Source: Sabellastarte sp. h YS-2021 (lineage: Eukaryota; Annelida; Polychaeta; Sabellida; Sabellidae). Taken from it: a DNA stretch of 64,000 nt. Shown in pieces: positions 59,901 through 64,000 of this stretch. Under the pieces are notes generated by a model, which was given only the letters and a program-made list of their open reading frames with translations, had not been told where the DNA came from and ran no database searches. The stretch covers positions 127,297,530 through 127,361,529 of the forward strand of contig OZ024931.1 of assembly GCA_964017235.1 (NCBI GenBank), given 5' to 3'. Within the stretch, counting starts at the first letter, position 1. The number at the start of each line of letters is the position of its first letter. The position numbers were made by a program, and so were the translations under genes.

Positions 59901-62900
59901 TTTACAACAATATTTTGGTGAAATAATTTCTGATTAGGCATGTAATGCTCCAAATGTGCCTAAAATATCCTTACTAATTATTAAAACATGAATGAAATTA
60001 AATTTTGGCTTCAGATTGACAAAATTAGGATATACTTGATATTTCCACCTGAGGGGTGACCTAGGCCCCCCACACCCCGGAAATTGAAATTTTTAAAATG
60101 ACCCTCGAGTAGCCCAAACCAATACAAATTCATTCTTTGATATAAACTAAGTTTCCTGTGAAAATTTCAGCCAGATTGACCAACTTTAAGGGGTGTTTTG
60201 GGCTGATTTGGCATTTTATGAATACCTCGCCAACTACACTCCCTGAACCTGCACTTTGGGCTAGATATGTAATTCTGAAGGAACACACTACTAAAACTCA
60301 TTTCAGTGGCGACTCCTGTGGGAAACAATATGGTTTTCAACCTTGAATCTACCTTAATTGAGAATATATCAGCATATCCTGATACAGCCATCTGAGGCTG
60401 TATTTTGGCCTTCCTGGACCACATATTACACATATGACACCACTGGTATACCAGATGTAATCCTAAAACCTATGCAATCAGATTTAGTAGGTGGCAAGTA
60501 ATTTTTGGGCCAAATTTCAGACTTATAGACCAACATTTGATACTGGTTTGGGCTGATTTATATCTATTTTTGGCTAATTTTACAACAATATTTTGGTGAA
60601 ATAATTTCTGATTAGGCATGTAATGCTCCAAATGTGCCTAAAATATCCTTACTAATTATTAAAACATGAATGAAATTAAATTTTGGCTTCAGATTGACAA
60701 AATTAGGATATACTTGATATTTCCACCTGAGGGGTGACCTAGGCCCCCCACACCCCGGAAATTGAAATTTTTAAAATGGCCCTCGAGTAGCCCAAACCAA
60801 TACAAATTCATTCTTTGATATAAACTAAGTTTCCTGTGAAAATTTCAGCCAGATTGACCAACTTTAAGGGGTGTTTTGGGCTGATTTGGCATTTTATGAA
60901 TACCTCGCCAACTACACTCCCTGAACCTGCACTTTGGGCTAGATATGTAATTCTGAAGGAACACACTACTAAAACTCATTTCAGTGGCGACTCCTGTGGG
61001 AAACAATATGGTTTTCAACCTTGAATCTACCTTAATTGAGAATATATCAGCATATCCTGATACAGCCATCTGAGGCTGTATTTTGGCCTTCCTGGACCAC
61101 ATATTACACATATGACACCACTGGTATACCAGATGTAATCCTAAAACCTATGCAATCAGATTTAGTAGGTGGCAAGTAATTTTTGGGCCAAATTTCAGAC
61201 TTATAGACCAACATTTGATACTGGTTTGGGCTGATTTATATCTATTTTTGGCTAATTTTACAACAATATTTTGGTGAAATAATTTCTGATTAGGCATGTA
61301 ATGCTCCAAATGTGCCTAAAATATCCTTACTAATTATTAAAACATGAATGAAATTAAATTTTGGCTTCAGATTGACAAAATTAGGATATACTTGATATTT
61401 CCACCTGAGGGGTGACCTAGGCCCCCCACACCCCGAAAATTGAAATTTTTAAAATGGCCCTCGAGTAGCCCAAACCAATACAAATTCATTCTTTGATATA
61501 AACTAAGTTTCCTGTGAAAATTTCAGCCAGATTGACCAACTTTAAGGGGTGTTTTGGGCTGATTTGGCATTTTATGAATACCTCGCCAACTACACTCCCT
61601 GAACCTGCACTTTGGGCTAGATATGTAATTCTGAAGGAACACACTACTAAAACTCATTTCAGTGGCGACTCCTGTGGGAAACAATATGGTTTTCAACCTT
61701 GAATCTACCTTAATTGAGAATATATCAGCATATCCTGATACAGCCATCTGAGGCTGTATTTTGGCCTTCCTGGACCACATATTACACATATGACACCACT
61801 GGTATACCAGATGTAATCCTAAAACCTATGCAATCAGATTTAGTAGGTGGCAAGTAATTTTTGGGCCAAATTTCAGACTTATAGACCAACATTTGATACT
61901 GGTTTGGGCTGATTTATATCTATTTTTGGCTAATTTTACAACAATATTTTGGTGAAATAATTTCTGATTAGACATGTAATGCTCCAAATGTGCCTAAAAT
62001 ATCCTTACTAATTATTAAAACATGAATGAAATTAAATTTTGGCCTCAGATTGACAAAATTAGGATATACTTGATATTTCCACCTGAGGGGTGACCTAGGC
62101 CCCCCACACCCCGAAAATTGAAATTTTTAAAATGGCCCTCGAGTAGCCCAAACCAATACAAATTCATTCTTTGATATAAACTAAGTTTCCTGTGAAAATT
62201 TCAGCCAGATTGACCAACTTTAAGGGGTGTTTTGGGCTGATTTGGCATTTTATGAATACCTCGCCAACTACACTCCCTGAACCTGCACTTTGGGCTAGAT
62301 ATGTAATTCTGAAGGAACACACTACTAAAACTCATTTCAGTGGCGACTCCTGTGGGAAACAATATGGTTTTCAACCTTGAATCTACCTTAATTGAGAATA
62401 TATCAGCATATCCTGATACAGCCATCTGAGGCTGTATTTTGGCCTTCCTGGACCACATATTACACATATGACACCACTGGTATACCAGATGTAATCCTAA
62501 AACCTATGCAATCAGATTTAGTAGGTGGCAAGTAATTTTTGGGCCAAATTTCAGACTTATAGACCAACATTTGATACTGGTTTGGGCTGATTTATATCTA
62601 TTTTTGGCTAATTTTACAACAATATTTTGGTGAAATAATTTCTGATTAGACATGTAATGCTCCAAATGTGCCTAAAATATCCTTACTAATTATTAAAACA
62701 TGAATGAAATTAAATTTTGGCCTCAGATTGACAAAATTAGGATATACTTGATATTTCCACCTGAGGGGTGACCTAGGCCCCCCACACCCCGGAAATTGAA
62801 ATTTTTAAAATGGCCCTCGAGTAGCCCAAACCAATACAAATTCATTCTTTGATATAAACTAAGTTTCCTGTGAAAATTTCAGCCAGATTGACCAACTTTA

Positions 62901-64000
62901 AGGGGTGTTTTGGGCTGATTTGGCATTTTATGAATACCTCGCCAACTACACTCCCTGAACCTGCACTTTGGGCTAGATATGTAATTTTGAAGGAACACAC
63001 TACTAAAACTCATTTCAGTGGCGACTCCTGTGGGAAACAATATGGTTTTCAACCTTGAATCTACCTTAATTGAGAATATATCAGCATATCCTGATACAGC
63101 CATCTGAGGCTGTATTTTGGCCTTCCTGGACCACATATTACACATATGACACCACTGGTATACCAGATGTAATCCTAAAACCTATGCAATCAGATTTAGT
63201 AGGTGGCAAGTAATTTTTGGGCCAAATTTCAGACTTATAGACCAACATTTGATACTGGTTTGGGCTGATTTATATCTATTTTTGGCTAATTTTACAACAA
63301 TATTTTGGTGAAATAATTTCTGATTAGACATGTAATGCTCCAAATGTGCCTAAAATATCCTTACTAATTATTAAAACATGAATGAAATTAAATTTTGGCC
63401 TCAGATTGACAAAATTAGGATATACTTGATATTTCCACCTGAGGGGTGACCTAGGCCCCCCACACCCCGAAAATTGAAATTTTTAAAATGGCCCTCGAGT
63501 AGCCCAAACCAATACAAATTCATTCTTTGATATAAACTAAGTTTCCTGTGAAAATTTCAGCCAGATTGACCAACTTTAAGGGGTGTTTTGGGCTGATTTG
63601 GCATTTTATGAATACCTCGCCAACTACACTCCCTGAACCTGCACTTTGGGCTAGATATGTAATTCTGAAGGAACACACTACTAAAACTCATTTCAGTGGC
63701 GACTCCTGTGGGAAACAATATGGTTTTCAACCTTGAATCTACCTTAATTGAGAATATATCAGCATATCCTGATACAGCCATCTGAGGCTGTATTTTGGCC
63801 TTCCTGGACCACATATTACACATATGACACCACTGGTATACCAGATGTAATCCTAAAACCTATGCAATCAGATTTAGTAGGTGGCAAGTAATTTTTGGGC
63901 CAAATTTCAGACTTATAGACCAACATTTGATACTGGTTTGGGCTGATTTATATCTATTTTTGGCTAATTTTACAACAATATTTTGGTGAAATAATTTCTG
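56970..64000. repeat. 678-bp satellite DNA array, right block (about 10.4 monomers)
   Basis: The satellite resumes in phase and in the same orientation with gagaatatatcagc, the base that follows cttaatt in an intact monomer. Landmark starts run from 57446 to 63548 every 678 bp, and the array continues past the window edge. Five consecutive monomers share G instead of A (attaggcatg) at 58582, 59260, 59938, 60616 and 61294. Further on, ccccgaaaatt occurs at 61436, 62114 and 63470, and ggcctcag at 62044, 62722 and 63400. These are local variants not found in the last 10 kb of the left block. Confidence 0.97.
58582..61294. repeat. Run of five monomers sharing one private substitution
   Basis: The G variant at attaggcatg occurs at exactly 678-bp steps and then stops; units before and after have attagacatg. 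A run of adjacent monomers with a private variant is what repeated local duplication or conversion would leave. Confidence 0.8.

Overview
The window is eukaryotic, probably animal, repetitive DNA with no host gene visible. About 57.6 kb is one AT-rich satellite with a 678-bp monomer in head-to-tail tandem (1-50587 and 56970-64000, roughly 84 copies, neighbours differing by zero to a few substitutions). The rest, 50588-56969, is one near-complete DIRS1-like tyrosine-recombinase retrotransposon on the minus strand. The animal assignment rests on the element type (long Cys-rich gag, RT/RNase H and tyrosine recombinase frames, inverted terminal repeats and an internal complementary region) and on the satellite. 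The sequence alone does not identify the species.

Satellite, 1-50587. The 678-bp period holds throughout, with one exception: a 328-bp partial monomer inserted at 9063-9718, whose breakpoints lie in a 9-nt word shared by two diverged parts of the monomer. The monomer itself looks like an ancient tetramer of about 170-bp blocks. Linked variants reveal local higher-order structure: a 1,356-bp dimer near 2.2-4.3 kb, a 2,034-bp trimer from about 24.3 to 32.3 kb, then dimer, trimer and tetramer spacings to about 40.1 kb. From there to the insertion (about 10.4 kb) I saw no differences between units. One unusually diverged unit lies near 23.67-23.93 kb. The short open frames in each monomer are by-products of the repeat.

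Retrotransposon, 50588-56969. Read on the minus strand: 5' inverted terminal repeat (56951-56803), leader, gag-like ORF (56577-54412), an RT/RNase H/methyltransferase-like frame (54662-52356) broken by one in-frame TGA at 53559-53561, a tyrosine recombinase frame (51361-54336) that overlaps the RT/RNase H frame for about 2 kb, a 3' non-coding region, the internal complementary region (50939-50835), and the 3' inverted terminal repeat (50777-50629). The 105-nt internal complementary region equals the two element ends joined, as the DIRS circular-intermediate model predicts. Gag would package the RNA, RT/RNase H would make DNA using the terminal and internal complementary repeats, and the recombinase would insert the circle.

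Satellite, 56970-64000. The array resumes at the exact base where it stopped, so the element entered one monomer without target-site duplication or loss. This side has its own variants, including five consecutive monomers sharing one substitution. I found no RNA genes, CRISPR array, bacterial features or host protein genes.
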